A stretch of 64,000 bases of DNA from JADLDB01 sp040755835 (GCA_040755835.1 JBFMAB010000010.1:16719-80718), one strand, 5' to 3'; counted from the first letter of the stretch, positions 26,504 to 35,390 are shown. Numbers and translations: made by a program. Notes: generated from the letters alone by a model not told the origin.

Positions 26504-27931
26504 TCAGCGCCGACGGCGCGGCCGGCTCGAGAACACGACGACGCCCTTCGAGGCCGCGCCGCCGTGGCCGGGCTGCGACGGGCCCGTGTGACCGCCGCCG
26601 CCGTGACCGTGCCTCGAGTCGCCGTCGCCGGCGCCGTGCGACGACTGGCCCGGTGGCCTGGGCTTCTTCGGGTGCGTGCGCGCGTGGCGGCCCGGCGGCT
26701 GGCCGGGCGGGCGCTGCGACTGGCCGTGGCCTGGTGGGCGCGGCCCCGGGTCCGACTGGCGGGCGCGCTCGGCGGCGTACGCGCGCCGGAAGACCTCGTC
26801 GTCGCGCGGAACGCTTTCCCGCGGCACCTTCGCGCGGATGAGCTTCTCGATTTCCTTCAAGAGCGGCGCCTCTTCCGGCGCGCAGAAGGCCGACGCGTGG
26901 CCCGACGCCGACGCGCGCGCGGTGCGGCCGACGCGGTGCACGTAGTCCTCCGCGATGTGCGGCAGGTCGTAATTCACCACGTGACCGATGTCGGCGACGT
27001 CGATGCCGCGCGCGGCGATGTCGGTGGCGACCAGCACGCGGTAGCGCCCCGACTTGAAGCCGTCGAGCGCGTCCTTGCGCTGCGCCTGGCTGCGGTCTGC
27101 GTGGATGCGTTCGACCTGGTGGCCTTCGCGCTTGAGCGCCTTCATCAGCTTGTCGGCGCGGCGCCTGGTGCGGGTGAAGACGAGCGTGCTCTCTTCGCCG
27201 CGCGCCAGCAGGGCGAGGAGCAGCGACGTCTTCTCGCCCTGCGGCACCTCGAACACGCACTGCGTCGCCTTCGCCGCGGTGGTGCCGCTGGGCGCCACGT
27301 CGACGCGCACCGGGTGGTGCAGGTGCGCCTTCGCGAAGTCCGCCACCTCGCCCGCCATCGTCGCGGAGAAGAGCAGCGTCTGCCGCTTCTTTGGCACTCG
27401 CGCGAGGATGCGGGTCAGCTGCGGCTGGAAGCCCATGTCCAGCATGCGGTCGGCCTCGTCGAGGACCAGCGCCTGCACGCCGTCCAGCTTCACGGTGCCC
27501 TGCTGGAGGTGGTCCACCAGGCGGCCCGGCGTCGCGATGACGAAGTTCGAGTGGCGCAGCGCGTCCACCTGCGGCTGCATGCCGACGCCGCCGATGACGG
27601 TGGCGACCTCGAGGTGGTGGGCCTTGCCGAAGCGCACCGCGTGCTCGGCGATTTGCAGCGCGAGCTCGCGCGTCGGCGCCAGCACCAGCGCGGTGAGGCC
27701 GGGCTTTCCGGCGAGGCGCTCCACCAGCGGCAGCACGAAGGCCGCCGTCTTGCCGGTGCCCGTCGCCGCGCAGCCGATGACGTCCTTCCCTTCGAGGGCC
27801 GGGGGAATCGCCCGCCGCTGGATGGGCGTGGGCTTCTCGTAGCCGACCTGCGACAGGACCTCGAGGCTGGTCGGCGAGAGGCCCAGGACGGCGAACTCGG
27901 ACGGGGCGGCACGGGACACGCGAAGCCCCAT
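26504..27931 (-). CDS. DEAD-box ATP-dependent RNA helicase
   Basis: A 475-residue RhlE-like helicase that unwinds or remodels RNA. All motifs are in order: Q-motif region (YEKPTPIQRRAIPPAL), Walker A ATGTGKT, PTRELA, TPGR, DEAD in VLDEADRMLDMGF, SAT, the ATDIAARGID motif and HRVGRTAR. The last 90 residues are a Pro/Gly/His/Arg-rich tail (PPGHGQSQRPPG and similar, ending RPRRRR), typical of the RNA-binding tails of RhlE-type proteins. The ATG at 27931 gives standard family length; the frame is open 87 codons further upstream. Confidence 0.92.
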   Translation of the reverse strand: MGLRVSRAAPSEFAVLGLSPTSLEVLSQVGYEKPTPIQRRAIPPALEGKDVIGCAATGTGKTAAFVLPLVERLAGKPGLTALVLAPTRELALQIAEHAVRFGKAHHLEVATVIGGVGMQPQVDALRHSNFVIATPGRLVDHLQQGTVKLDGVQALVLDEADRMLDMGFQPQLTRILARVPKKRQTLLFSATMAGEVADFAKAHLHHPVRVDVAPSGTTAAKATQCVFEVPQGEKTSLLLALLARGEESTLVFTRTRRRADKLMKALKREGHQVERIHADRSQAQRKDALDGFKSGRYRVLVATDIAARGIDVADIGHVVNYDLPHIAEDYVHRVGRTARASASGHASAFCAPEEAPLLKEIEKLIRAKVPRESVPRDDEVFRRAYAAERARQSDPGPRPPGHGQSQRPPGQPPGRHARTHPKKPRPPGQSSHGAGDGDSRHGHGGGGHTGPSQPGHGGAASKGVVVFSSRPRRRR

Positions 27932-28124
27932 ACCTGCAATTCGACGGGCGCGGGCACTTTTGAGCCCGGGCTGCCCGTCCTGGCAGCAGGAGCCGCGCGC
28001 GGCCGCTGACCACGACTGTGGGCACCGGCAGGGACGAGACCACTCCAGTGCCACCGGAGCGCGACGGAGGCTCGCGGAATTGCTGGCGCCGCCGGGCGGA
28101 CCCGCTCTTGCAGCGGGGTGGTGC

Positions 28125-29338
28125 ATGGCTCGCGAAGCAGCCGCCACCAGCCCCCGCGAGGTCAAGGACAAGGCGCACGCCCTCGCGCTCAAGGGGCGCT
28201 TCGAGGCCGCGGCGAAGCTGATTCACCAGCACCTTGAGCGCGATGGCAGCGACGCCTCCCTCTGGCTGCAGCACGCGGAGCTGTCACGCCGGCTGCGCCG
28301 CACGGACGCCGCCGTGACGTCGTACCGCGAGGCGGCGCGGCGCCTGCTCCACGCCGGGCACCTCGCGCGGGCACGCGCGGCGCTCGTCTGCGCGCAGCAG
28401 CTCGCGCCGGCCGACGCGCTCGTCGCGCAAGACCTCGCGCGCATCAGCGCGGAGCAGCGGCCGTCCGCGCCGGTGCAGGCCGCCTTCGCGCCGGTCGCCG
28501 GCGTGGATGAGGCGCTCTTCGCAGCGCCGCCGTCTCGGTCCATCGCCACCTCGCCGGTGGTGCGGGGTGGGACGCGACATGCGCCGCCGCCTCGGGCCGC
28601 CACCTCGCCGGTGGCGCGGGACGAGTCGCGACATGCGCCGCCGCTTCGGGNNNNNNNNNNNNNNNNNNNNNNNNNNNNNNNNNNNNNNNNNNNNNNNNNN
28701 NNNNNNNNNNNNNNNNNNNNNNNNNNNNNNNNNNNNNNNNNNNNNNNNNNGCGCCGCCGTCTCGGTCCATCGCCACCTCGCCGGTGGTGCGGGGTGGGAC
28801 GCGACATGCGCCGCCGCCTCGGGCCGCCACCTCGCCGGTGGCGCGGGACGAGTCGCGACATGCGCCGCCGCTTCGGGCCGCCACCTCGCCGGTGGCGCGG
28901 GACGAGGTGCGCCTTGTGCCTCCGCATCGGGCCGGCGCCTCGCCGGTGGCGCGGGACGAGGCGCGACATGCGCCGCCGCTTCGGGCCATCGCCTCGCCGG
29001 TGGTGAGGGCCGAGCCGCGCCGCGCGCCGCCGACGCCGATCCGCGACGCCACGTTCGCGCTGGTGCCGGACGAGCAGCTGTTCGCGCCCCCGCCGCCGCT
29101 GCCCTACGAGCGTGCCCACCACGTCCAGCGCGGCCGGCCGCAGCTCGTCGTCGTCGACGACTCAGACCTCGTGTACGACGACGGGCTGCTCGGCGACGAC
29201 GCCGTGCTGGACGGCGCGGAGGCGTTCTTCGGAGGCGCCGACTCGCCGACCGACCCCTTCTTCCCCGCCGTGCAGCGCGCCCCCGGGCGGGTCAGCGCTT
29301 CTGCGCCTTCAGCGCGGCGCGCGAAAGCACCTGCGTGA
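28125..29338 (+). CDS. TPR-like protein with 18-residue repeats, interrupted by an assembly gap
   Basis: The N-terminal 110 residues contain helix pairs like TPR units (KDKAHALALKGRFEAAAKL, then RARAALVCAQQLAPADAL). A repeat region follows with 18-residue units of the form AATSPVARDESRHAPPLR, then an acidic tail (VVVDDSDLVYDD, LLGDDAVLDGAEAFF). The 100 N at 28651-28750 break the frame as given, but joining the identical 127-bp flanks removes 227 bases and restores one frame of 328 codons with five repeats. The stop at 29338 overlaps the convergent zinc-ribbon/TPR gene by 47 bp. Function unknown; perhaps a scaffold. Confidence 0.65.
28524..28877. other. Assembly gap flanked by an identical 127-bp sequence
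   Basis: Bases 28524-28650 before the gap and 28751-28877 after it are identical over exactly 127 positions, the largest k-mer used by a common short-read assembler. The gap is 100 N, a default filler of unknown length. Most likely two contigs that overlap by one k-mer were scaffolded without merging. Confidence 0.85.
28542..29038 (+). repeat. 54-bp tandem repeats encoding 18-residue units
   Basis: Units share the core CGCCGGTGGNGCGGG and encode variations of ATSPVARDExRHAPPLR. Two units stand before the gap and five after it; the first two after the gap duplicate the two before it exactly, so the true count is probably five. The repeats are why the assembly broke here. Confidence 0.8.
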
Positions 29339-30539
29339 GGTTCATCGCGTAGACGCGGTTCTCCGGCGCGAGCTCCACGGCCTTGCGCAGCAACATCTCG
29401 GCGCGGCGGAAGTCGGCCCGCTCACGCATCAGGATGATGGCGAGGCGGTTGTACAGGGAAGGAGCGTCCGGGCTCCGGGCGATGGCGTTCTCGAGGAAGC
29501 GGATGGCTTCGTTGAAACGTCCGCCCTGCTCCATGCGCAGCGCCACCTGCAGCGTCGGCTCCGCGCGCACGTCGGCGACGTTCACCTCGGTCGCGTGCGG
29601 GTCCGGCGGCGGCACAGGCTCGTTCACCCCGTCTCGCCGCTTCACCTGCTTCAGCGCGTCGAGCACCTTGCGGCTGGCCTTGCCCTTGGCGGCGATGCGC
29701 GGGTCGGTGCGCTCGACGTGTTCGCCCAGCGAGGGCGGTACGTTCTCGGTGAGCGCCTCGGCCGGCGGTGGCGGCGGGTGCGGTTGGGTGGCCTGGCGTG
29801 CGCGGGGCGGGGTGGCCGCGCGCTGCGTCGGAGGGCGAGAGCGCGCTGGCGGCGGAGGCGGCGTCGCCGGCGCGGCGAGCGGGGGCACATGCGGTGGAGG
29901 CGGCGGCGTGGCGCCGGCCGCGCGGGTCCGCCGGCCTTCGATGAGCGGCGGCGGGGTGGCGTCGGGCAGTGCCTCGCCGGAGACGATGACGGGCGCGGCC
30001 GGCGTGAGCTCGAGCGGCTCGTCCTCGGTGAGCGCGGGCGGCGGCGGCTCGGGCGGCAGCGGCGCGAGCGGCTCGTCGGGCAAAGGCTCGTCCGCGAAGT
30101 CCACCACCATCTTCTCGTTGAGGGACTGCAGCACCACGCGCAGCTCGAGCTCGCCGATGCCGGCCTTCTTCGCGAGCGCCGGCGTCTCGCTGGTGCCGTC
30201 GATGAGCGAGACGATCCACGCCTCGAACTCCGACAGTTGCAGGGACTTGCGCGTCAGCGACGCCACCACGATGGGCACGCCGGAGAGCTCCGGCGGCAGC
30301 GCGAGGATGCGCGTCGCGCCCTCGGCACCGGCGGCCGGCGCCGCGCCGCGGGCCGGTGGCTTCTCCGCGGGCAGCCCGCGCTGCGGGAGCTCCATCATCC
30401 GGCGCACGACGCTGACGTCGGTGACGGCCGGTGCGTCGGGCACCTTCGACGGGTCGAGGATGAGCTCGCAGTTCGGGCACAGGAAGTCCTCGGGCGTCAC
30501 CTGATCGCCGCACGACGGACATTTGCCCTTCACGCGCAT
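29292..30539 (-). CDS. Zinc-ribbon, Pro-rich, TPR protein
   Basis: The 415-residue cytoplasmic protein starts with a zinc ribbon (CPSC at 8-11, CPNC at 21-24), then a helical segment (about 75-150, with LPPELSGVPIVVASLTRKSL), a long Pro-rich linker (about 150-270) and C-terminal TPR-like helices (about 325-410, EQGGRFNEAIRFLENAIARS). This layout is frequent in myxobacteria, where such proteins act as adaptors in signalling or motility, but no specific role is visible. Expression probably starts at a TAGAGT hexamer 10 nt upstream. It is convergent with the repeat protein. Confidence 0.78.
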   Translation of the reverse strand: MRVKGKCPSCGDQVTPEDFLCPNCELILDPSKVPDAPAVTDVSVVRRMMELPQRGLPAEKPPARGAAPAAGAEGATRILALPPELSGVPIVVASLTRKSLQLSEFEAWIVSLIDGTSETPALAKKAGIGELELRVVLQSLNEKMVVDFADEPLPDEPLAPLPPEPPPPALTEDEPLELTPAAPVIVSGEALPDATPPPLIEGRRTRAAGATPPPPPHVPPLAAPATPPPPPARSRPPTQRAATPPRARQATQPHPPPPPAEALTENVPPSLGEHVERTDPRIAAKGKASRKVLDALKQVKRRDGVNEPVPPPDPHATEVNVADVRAEPTLQVALRMEQGGRFNEAIRFLENAIARSPDAPSLYNRLAIILMRERADFRRAEMLLRKAVELAPENRVYAMNLTQVLSRAALKAQKR

Positions 30540-30549
30540 GCAGGGCCCG

Positions 30550-30555
30550 ACTCTA
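30550..30555 (-). promoter_or_regulatory. TANNNT -10-like hexamer before the zinc-ribbon/TPR gene
   Basis: TAGAGT on the minus strand ends 10 nt before the ATG at 30539. A GCTGAC, somewhat like a -35 box, lies 16 nt further upstream (30577-30572). No Shine-Dalgarno sequence is present. Confidence 0.4.
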
Positions 30556-30572
30556 GCGCGGGCCCCGCGCGG

Positions 30573-31001
30573 TCAGCCCGGCGTGTTGCGCAGAAAGTCG
30601 GCCACCTCGGCGAAGCGGGCGTCGAGGTACTGGCGCACGTCACCGGCCACGCCGCGCGCATCCATCGCCCTCTGCATCGCGCGCAGCCACGCGTCGCGCA
30701 TCGCCGTGTCCACCGGCACGCGGCTGTGACGCATGCGCAGCCGCGGGGGCCCGTGCTGCTCGGTGTAGTCCTGCGGGCCGCCCAGCCAGCCGACGAGAAA
30801 GAGCGCGAAGTTGTCGCGGCTCTGGCGGCTCACCTTGCCCGGCGCGTCCTGACGATGCAGCGCGGCCAGCCTGGGCTCGTGCACCTCCATCGCGTCATAG
30901 AAGGCCTCGGCGAGCGCCTTCACGGCGTCGGTCCCGCCGAGGCGGTGCCACGGCGTGTCGGCTTCTGTCGGCGTGTACCCGCCCTGGGTGCGCAGCTTCA
31001 C
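30573..31001 (-). CDS. Group II truncated haemoglobin
   Basis: A 142-residue globin of the GlbO type, which binds O2 or handles NO and peroxides. It has the N-terminal LGGTDAVKALAEAFYDAM, the group II HGPPRLRMRHSRVPV segment containing the proximal His, and the MRDAWLRAM motif with its conserved Trp. The GTG start is 3 nt after the stop of the M3 peptidase gene, so the two are co-transcribed. Pairing with a peptidase is not a standard arrangement and may be incidental. Confidence 0.9.
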   Translation of the reverse strand: MKLRTQGGYTPTEADTPWHRLGGTDAVKALAEAFYDAMEVHEPRLAALHRQDAPGKVSRQSRDNFALFLVGWLGGPQDYTEQHGPPRLRMRHSRVPVDTAMRDAWLRAMQRAMDARGVAGDVRQYLDARFAEVADFLRNTPG

Positions 31002-31004
31002 GAG

Positions 31005-33032
31005 TCACTTCCCGTCGAGCCAGGCCTGGAACGCGGTGAAGGTGTACGGCCGGCCGAGGAACGCCTCCACCAGCGCGCCGGCCTCCTTCGAGCCGCCGGG
31101 CTCCAGCACCGTCTTGCGGTACTCGGTGGCCACGGAGCCGTCCAGCATGCTCTTCGCCTTGAAACGCGTGAGCAGGTCCTTCGCGATGACGGTGCTCCAC
31201 TGGTACGTGTAGTAGGCGGCCGAGTACCCATCGAGGTGGCCGAAGCCGAGCTCGAAGTGCGTGCCGTCGACCCACTCGCGGCGGAACGGCAGGAAGCGCT
31301 CCTGCTCCTTCTTGAGCTGCTCCACCGGGTCGAAGCCGGGCGCGCGATCGTGGAAGGACAGGCTGACCGCCGACAGGAAGAACTGCCGCCGCGTGTCGAG
31401 GCCGATGCCGAACTCGCGGGCCGTCTTCATCTGCTGCACCAGCGTCGCGGGGATGGGCTCGTTCGTCTGGTGGTGCCGCGCGAAGGACGCCAGCACCTCG
31501 CCGTCGAGCGGCCATTCCTGCAGCAGCATCGACGGCACCTCGACGAAGTCCCACTCGGTGCGGATGCCGGAGATGCCGCCCCACGGCTGGCGCCCGGCGA
31601 AAATCTCGTGCAGCAGGTGGCCGAACTCGTGGAAGAACGTCTCGACCTCGGAGTGCTGCATCAGGTCGCCGGCCTTCGGGAAGTTGCAGACCAACGACGC
31701 CTCGGGCAACTCGCGACCGGCGCGGCCGGTCGTCATGCCGAACTCCGCCGCGTGCTTGTACTTGCCGTCGCGCGGGTGCATGTCGAGGTGGATGCGGCCG
31801 AGCAGCGTTTCCCCTTCGTAGAGGTCGTACGTCTCGACGTCGGGGTGCCACACGACGGCGTCGGTGACGGGCACGTAGCGAATGCCGAACAGCTTCGCCG
31901 TCACGTCCATCACGCCCTGCTTCACGCGGCCATACTCGAAGTACGGGCGCATCGCCTGCGAGTCGAAGCCGAACTTCTCGGCCTTGACGCGGTCTTCGTA
32001 GTACTGGTGCTCCCACGGCTCGACCTGCGTGGCCTGGGGCACGTCCTTCCGCTTGCGCTCGAGGAGCAGCGCCATGTCGGCCTCGGCGCGCGCCCGGGTG
32101 GCCTTCTCGCCCTGGGCGATGAAGTCGGCCGCGGCCTGCGCGGTCTTCACCATCTTCGTCTCGGTGGCGTATGCGGCCCACGAGTCGTAGCCGAGCAGCT
32201 TCGCGAGCTCGTACCGCTTGGTGAGCAGCTCCTTCAGCACCGCCTCGTTCGCCGGCCAGGCGCGGCTGCGATACGCCTTCCACAGCGCCTCGCGCACCTT
32301 GCCGCTCTTCGCGTACAGCATGACGGGCAGGTAGTCGGGCGTGTTGGTGGTGATGGCGATTTCGCCTTTGTCGTTGGGCGGGTGGGCCTCGAGCCAGTCG
32401 GCGGGCAGGCCCTCGAGGTCGGCGCGCTTCGCGTACACCGTGCGCACGTCGTCGCGGATGTTGCGGCCGAAGGCCTGGCCCACCTTCACCAGTTCCTCGT
32501 TGAGCTGCTTCACCTTCTCGCGCGTGGCGTCGTCGCGGTCGACGCCGGCGCGGCGGAACTCGCGGAGCGTCTTGAAGAGCCAGAAGCCGGTGACCGGGTC
32601 GAGGGCCTGCGCGTCCACCTTCGAGAGCGCGTCGTAGACGCCGCGATCCTGCGCCAGCTCCACCGAGTACGCCTCGAGCCGCTGCTCGCACGCCTCCGCC
32701 GCCTCGCGCACCGCCGCGTCGGGCTGCACCTCCCGGGCGAGGCCCGAGCGCGCCGCCATGTTGGACAGCAGCGTGGTGGCGTCGTCGTAGAGCTGCAGCT
32801 TCTTCAGGTCGTTGCCAGCGGGTAGCGCCTTCAACTCGGCGATGCCGGCCTTCGCGCGCGCGAGCACGTCGTCGCAGGCCTTCGTGAAGTCGGCAGCCGA
32901 GGACGAGATGAGGCTCGCGGCCCGGGGCGTCTGGGTCAGCTTCGGTGCGGTCATGTCGGGGGTGGGGCTGGGAGTGGGCGTGGTCGCGCAGGACAGCGTC
33001 AGCGCGAGGCACGGGACGAGGAGAGAACGCAT
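31005..33032 (-). CDS. M3-family zinc oligopeptidase, lipoprotein
   Basis: A 675-residue thimet/Dcp-like oligopeptidase with the HEFGH zinc motif followed by LLHEIF and the third ligand Glu in GISGIRTEWDFVEVPS. Typical C-terminal substrate loop residues HFELGFGHLDGYSAAYYTY are present over two segments. Unlike the cytoplasmic family members, this one begins with a lipoprotein signal ending LTLSC and a Thr/Pro-rich spacer, so it should act on peptides at the cell envelope. The next gene, the truncated haemoglobin, follows after 3 nt. Confidence 0.9.
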   Translation of the reverse strand: MRSLLVPCLALTLSCATTPTPSPTPDMTAPKLTQTPRAASLISSSAADFTKACDDVLARAKAGIAELKALPAGNDLKKLQLYDDATTLLSNMAARSGLAREVQPDAAVREAAEACEQRLEAYSVELAQDRGVYDALSKVDAQALDPVTGFWLFKTLREFRRAGVDRDDATREKVKQLNEELVKVGQAFGRNIRDDVRTVYAKRADLEGLPADWLEAHPPNDKGEIAITTNTPDYLPVMLYAKSGKVREALWKAYRSRAWPANEAVLKELLTKRYELAKLLGYDSWAAYATETKMVKTAQAAADFIAQGEKATRARAEADMALLLERKRKDVPQATQVEPWEHQYYEDRVKAEKFGFDSQAMRPYFEYGRVKQGVMDVTAKLFGIRYVPVTDAVVWHPDVETYDLYEGETLLGRIHLDMHPRDGKYKHAAEFGMTTGRAGRELPEASLVCNFPKAGDLMQHSEVETFFHEFGHLLHEIFAGRQPWGGISGIRTEWDFVEVPSMLLQEWPLDGEVLASFARHHQTNEPIPATLVQQMKTAREFGIGLDTRRQFFLSAVSLSFHDRAPGFDPVEQLKKEQERFLPFRREWVDGTHFELGFGHLDGYSAAYYTYQWSTVIAKDLLTRFKAKSMLDGSVATEYRKTVLEPGGSKEAGALVEAFLGRPYTFTAFQAWLDGK

Positions 33033-33083
33033 CGGGTCGCATGTAGCACGCAGGCGGCGGCCGCGCGCGACACCGTGAGGAAG

Positions 33084-33296
33084 CTAGCTCGTGGGCGCCC
33101 CGCGTGGTCTTGAGCCAGCGAAGGGCCGGTAGTGCTTGTCGATGGCCGCTGCGTCGTCAGGCGAGCCCAGAGCACCGCCGGCTCGACCGCACCTTCCGTG
33201 AATGGCTCGCCTCGCTCCAGCCAGCCCACGGCGAGGAGTCGCGACGTGTCGCCCGGGAAGGAGATGCAGGAGGTGGAGGTCGGCGAACCAGGCCAT
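33084..33296 (-). pseudogene. Frameshifted small protein of the 'FADL...VGWL' type
   Basis: The minus strand opens MAWFADL at 33296, then only after a one-base shift near TCCTTCCCGGG does it read SRLLAVGWLERGEPFTEGAV. These two motifs, in this order and spacing, belong to a family of about 150-residue uncharacterised bacterial proteins. A second shift is needed before the TAG at 33084-33086, and the usual Cys-containing end is absent. It is therefore a decayed copy, followed directly by the M3 peptidase gene on the same strand. Confidence 0.45.
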
Positions 33297-33324
33297 GCGG
33301 GCAGCCTATCCGCTCCTCCCCTGA

Positions 33325-33348
33325 CCCTCTCCCCGATGCGGGAGAGGG
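33325..33348. repeat. REP-like palindrome (CCCTCTCCC / GGGAGAGGG)
   Basis: CCCTCTCCC (33325-33333) and GGGAGAGGG (33340-33348) form a perfect 9-bp stem with a 6-base loop. This type of short palindrome is widespread between genes in many proteobacterial and myxobacterial genomes. It lies 11 nt after the end of the NAD-kinase-like gene and could cap its transcript. No second copy was noticed in the window. Confidence 0.5.
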
Positions 33349-33358
33349 GAGTGCTGGC

Positions 33359-34342
33359 TCATGCGACGACGAGGCGTGCGCGCTGCGCGGCCGGCCCGAT
33401 GCGCGCGACGAGGCCCGACGTGAAGGACAGCGCGTCCGCCTCCATGCCGTCCGAGAAGATGACGCCGCCCGTCGGCATCAGCGACTCGAGCTCGAGCCGC
33501 GCGCCCTGTTCGAGGAAGCCCACCGCGCCCTCGGCGCTCGAGTGCCGCGACGCGAACGGCTCGCGCACCACGTAGAAGAGCCGCGGATCCTCCCAGCGCA
33601 TCGACACGCGGTCCACCGCCTTGCCACCGAGCGCGCCCGCCACCGCCGACGCCATCGCGCAAACGCTGGACAGCCAGCCCGTCGAGCCTGCTCCCGTCGA
33701 CACGATGACGCCGCTCGACGAGTGCCGCAGCCACACCTGCTCTTCGTCGTGCTTCATCTTCTCGTACGCCTTCTTCGACGACGCCGGTGGTCTCGGGCGC
33801 GCCACGCGCAGCCGGTAGTGCGCGGACACGTGCGTCTTCGCGCCGATGAAGATGTCGTTGAAGCCCAGGAGCCGTTGCCCGTCGGACAGCACTGCCTCGG
33901 CCAGCGTCACCTCGCGCACCTTCGCCTTCCCTGCGAGCGTCGCCTCCACCGCGCGCCGCACGTGCTCCACGCGCCAGGGCAGCAGCACGCCGTCGAAGCG
34001 CTCGACGTCCGGATTCACGCCGATGAGCGGCTGCGCGCCCACGTACTTCGCCGTGTTCGCCACCAGCCCGTCCTGGCCGAGCGCCAAGACGAGGTCCGTC
34101 TCGGCGAAGAGGTACGTGGGCACCACCGCGCGATCGAGGAGCTGGAGCTTGAGGCCCAACCCCTCGACCTCCGAGCGCGTCTTCTCGAGGCTGCGCGAGT
34201 ACGTGTCGTGCTCGCGCTCGTAGTCCGCGAAGTCCAGCCCCGCCTGCTGCAGGTAGAACTTCGCCTGCCCGCGCGTGTTGAAGCGCTCGATGAGGCCGTC
34301 CAGCCTCGTCTTCCGCGTCACCAGCACGAGCTTCTCGAACAT
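33359..34342 (-). CDS. NAD(+) kinase-like protein paired with an SPFH protein
   Basis: The 327-residue protein carries the pattern of NAD kinases, which phosphorylate NAD to NADP: a diphosphate loop LALGQDGLVANTAKY (canonical GGDGT, here GQDGL with the Asp kept), PLIGVNPD, NDIFIG in place of the NE motif, and STGAGSTGW in place of TPTGSTAY. About 60 extra N-terminal residues precede the domain and an insert (RPRPPASSKKAYEKMKHDEE) interrupts it. The gene follows the SPFH gene after 4 nt. Because the motifs drift from the housekeeping enzyme, it may be a specialised paralogue. Confidence 0.72.
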   Translation of the reverse strand: MFEKLVLVTRKTRLDGLIERFNTRGQAKFYLQQAGLDFADYEREHDTYSRSLEKTRSEVEGLGLKLQLLDRAVVPTYLFAETDLVLALGQDGLVANTAKYVGAQPLIGVNPDVERFDGVLLPWRVEHVRRAVEATLAGKAKVREVTLAEAVLSDGQRLLGFNDIFIGAKTHVSAHYRLRVARPRPPASSKKAYEKMKHDEEQVWLRHSSSGVIVSTGAGSTGWLSSVCAMASAVAGALGGKAVDRVSMRWEDPRLFYVVREPFASRHSSAEGAVGFLEQGARLELESLMPTGGVIFSDGMEADALSFTSGLVARIGPAAQRARLVVA

Positions 34343-34346
34343 GGCG

Positions 34347-35312
34347 TCACTTCCTCGTGGGGTTGGAGGCGGGGATGAGCGAGCGGAGGAGGTCCGGGCT
34401 CACGTTCAGCTCGCCGATGCGCTGCGCGTTCTCCGCGAGCTCGCGGAAGGCCACCGCGATGGACGCGGCCGGGTCCATGCCCGCCGCCGACAGCGCCGTC
34501 AGCACCTTCCAGTCGAGCGCCTGCACCGGCTTCAGCTTCGCCGCGAGCGCGTAGGCCTGCGCGTCGGCGGACTTCTTCTCGTTCTCCGCCCACAGCGTGA
34601 CGAGCTGCTCGCGCTCCTTCTCGAGGTGGATGTCCGCGGCCAGCTTCGTCTCCTGGATGTGGCGGCGCTGCTGCTCCACCATCACCTCGGTCTGCAGCTC
34701 GGACTCCTTGATGCGGCGCTCCTGCTCGACGGCCGCCATGCGCCGCTCGTGGATGGCCTCGTCCGATTTGCGCTGCAGCGCCTCGCGCGCCTCGGCCTCG
34801 AGCGCCCGCGCCATCTCCGGCGTCGCCCGCACCGACAGCACCGACAGCGCCAGCACCTCGAGGCCCAGCATCTGCACCGAAGGCGCCGCCCTCAGGCCCG
34901 CGAGCACCTCCGCCACCAGCGCCTCGCTCGAGGTGAGCGCCTCCTTCAGCGTCCACCGCTGTGTCGCCGCGCGCGTCAGCATCTGCGCGGTGTGCACCAG
35001 GCGCTCGTCCACCTTGCGGGGATCGTCGCTCTTCCATTCACCCGACGGCGTCACCGAGTAGTCGAGCAGCGCGGCCAGCTTCTTCGGCTCCGCCACCCGG
35101 TAGGTGAGCTCCCCCTGGATGGTGACCGTCTGGAAGTCCGTCGTCACCTCGGTGAAGGCGAACGGCACGTCGGTGCTCGCCAGCGGCACCTGCACGAGCG
35201 TCGTCGTCGGCGCCCAGTAGAAGAACGACAGGCCCGCGCCCTCGCGCTTCAGCCGGCTGCCCTTGAACTGCATCACCCACGTCGTCGGTGTCGCCTTGAA
35301 GTAACGAATCAA
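34347..35312 (-). CDS. SPFH (Band 7) domain protein
   Basis: A 321-residue protein with an SPFH domain (about 10-190) and a charged coiled coil rich in Glu, Arg and Gln (about 165-265, with EQERRIKESELQTEVMVEQQ). SPFH proteins assemble into rings or scaffolds on membranes. No transmembrane helix is visible at the N-terminus, unlike stomatin or flotillin, so it may bind the membrane peripherally. It starts with TTG at 35312, the only start available after an in-frame TGA, behind GGAG. The preceding 78 bp are unusually AT-rich and probably hold the operon promoter. Confidence 0.82.
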   Translation of the reverse strand: MIRYFKATPTTWVMQFKGSRLKREGAGLSFFYWAPTTTLVQVPLASTDVPFAFTEVTTDFQTVTIQGELTYRVAEPKKLAALLDYSVTPSGEWKSDDPRKVDERLVHTAQMLTRAATQRWTLKEALTSSEALVAEVLAGLRAAPSVQMLGLEVLALSVLSVRATPEMARALEAEAREALQRKSDEAIHERRMAAVEQERRIKESELQTEVMVEQQRRHIQETKLAADIHLEKEREQLVTLWAENEKKSADAQAYALAAKLKPVQALDWKVLTALSAAGMDPAASIAVAFRELAENAQRIGELNVSPDLLRSLIPASNPTRK

Positions 35313-35390
35313 GTCTTGGTCTCCATAAAAGAGTCAACAAGACATTAATCGAGGTATTCCGGTCTCGCAAGGTGGTCGCGGGTGGGCGGC

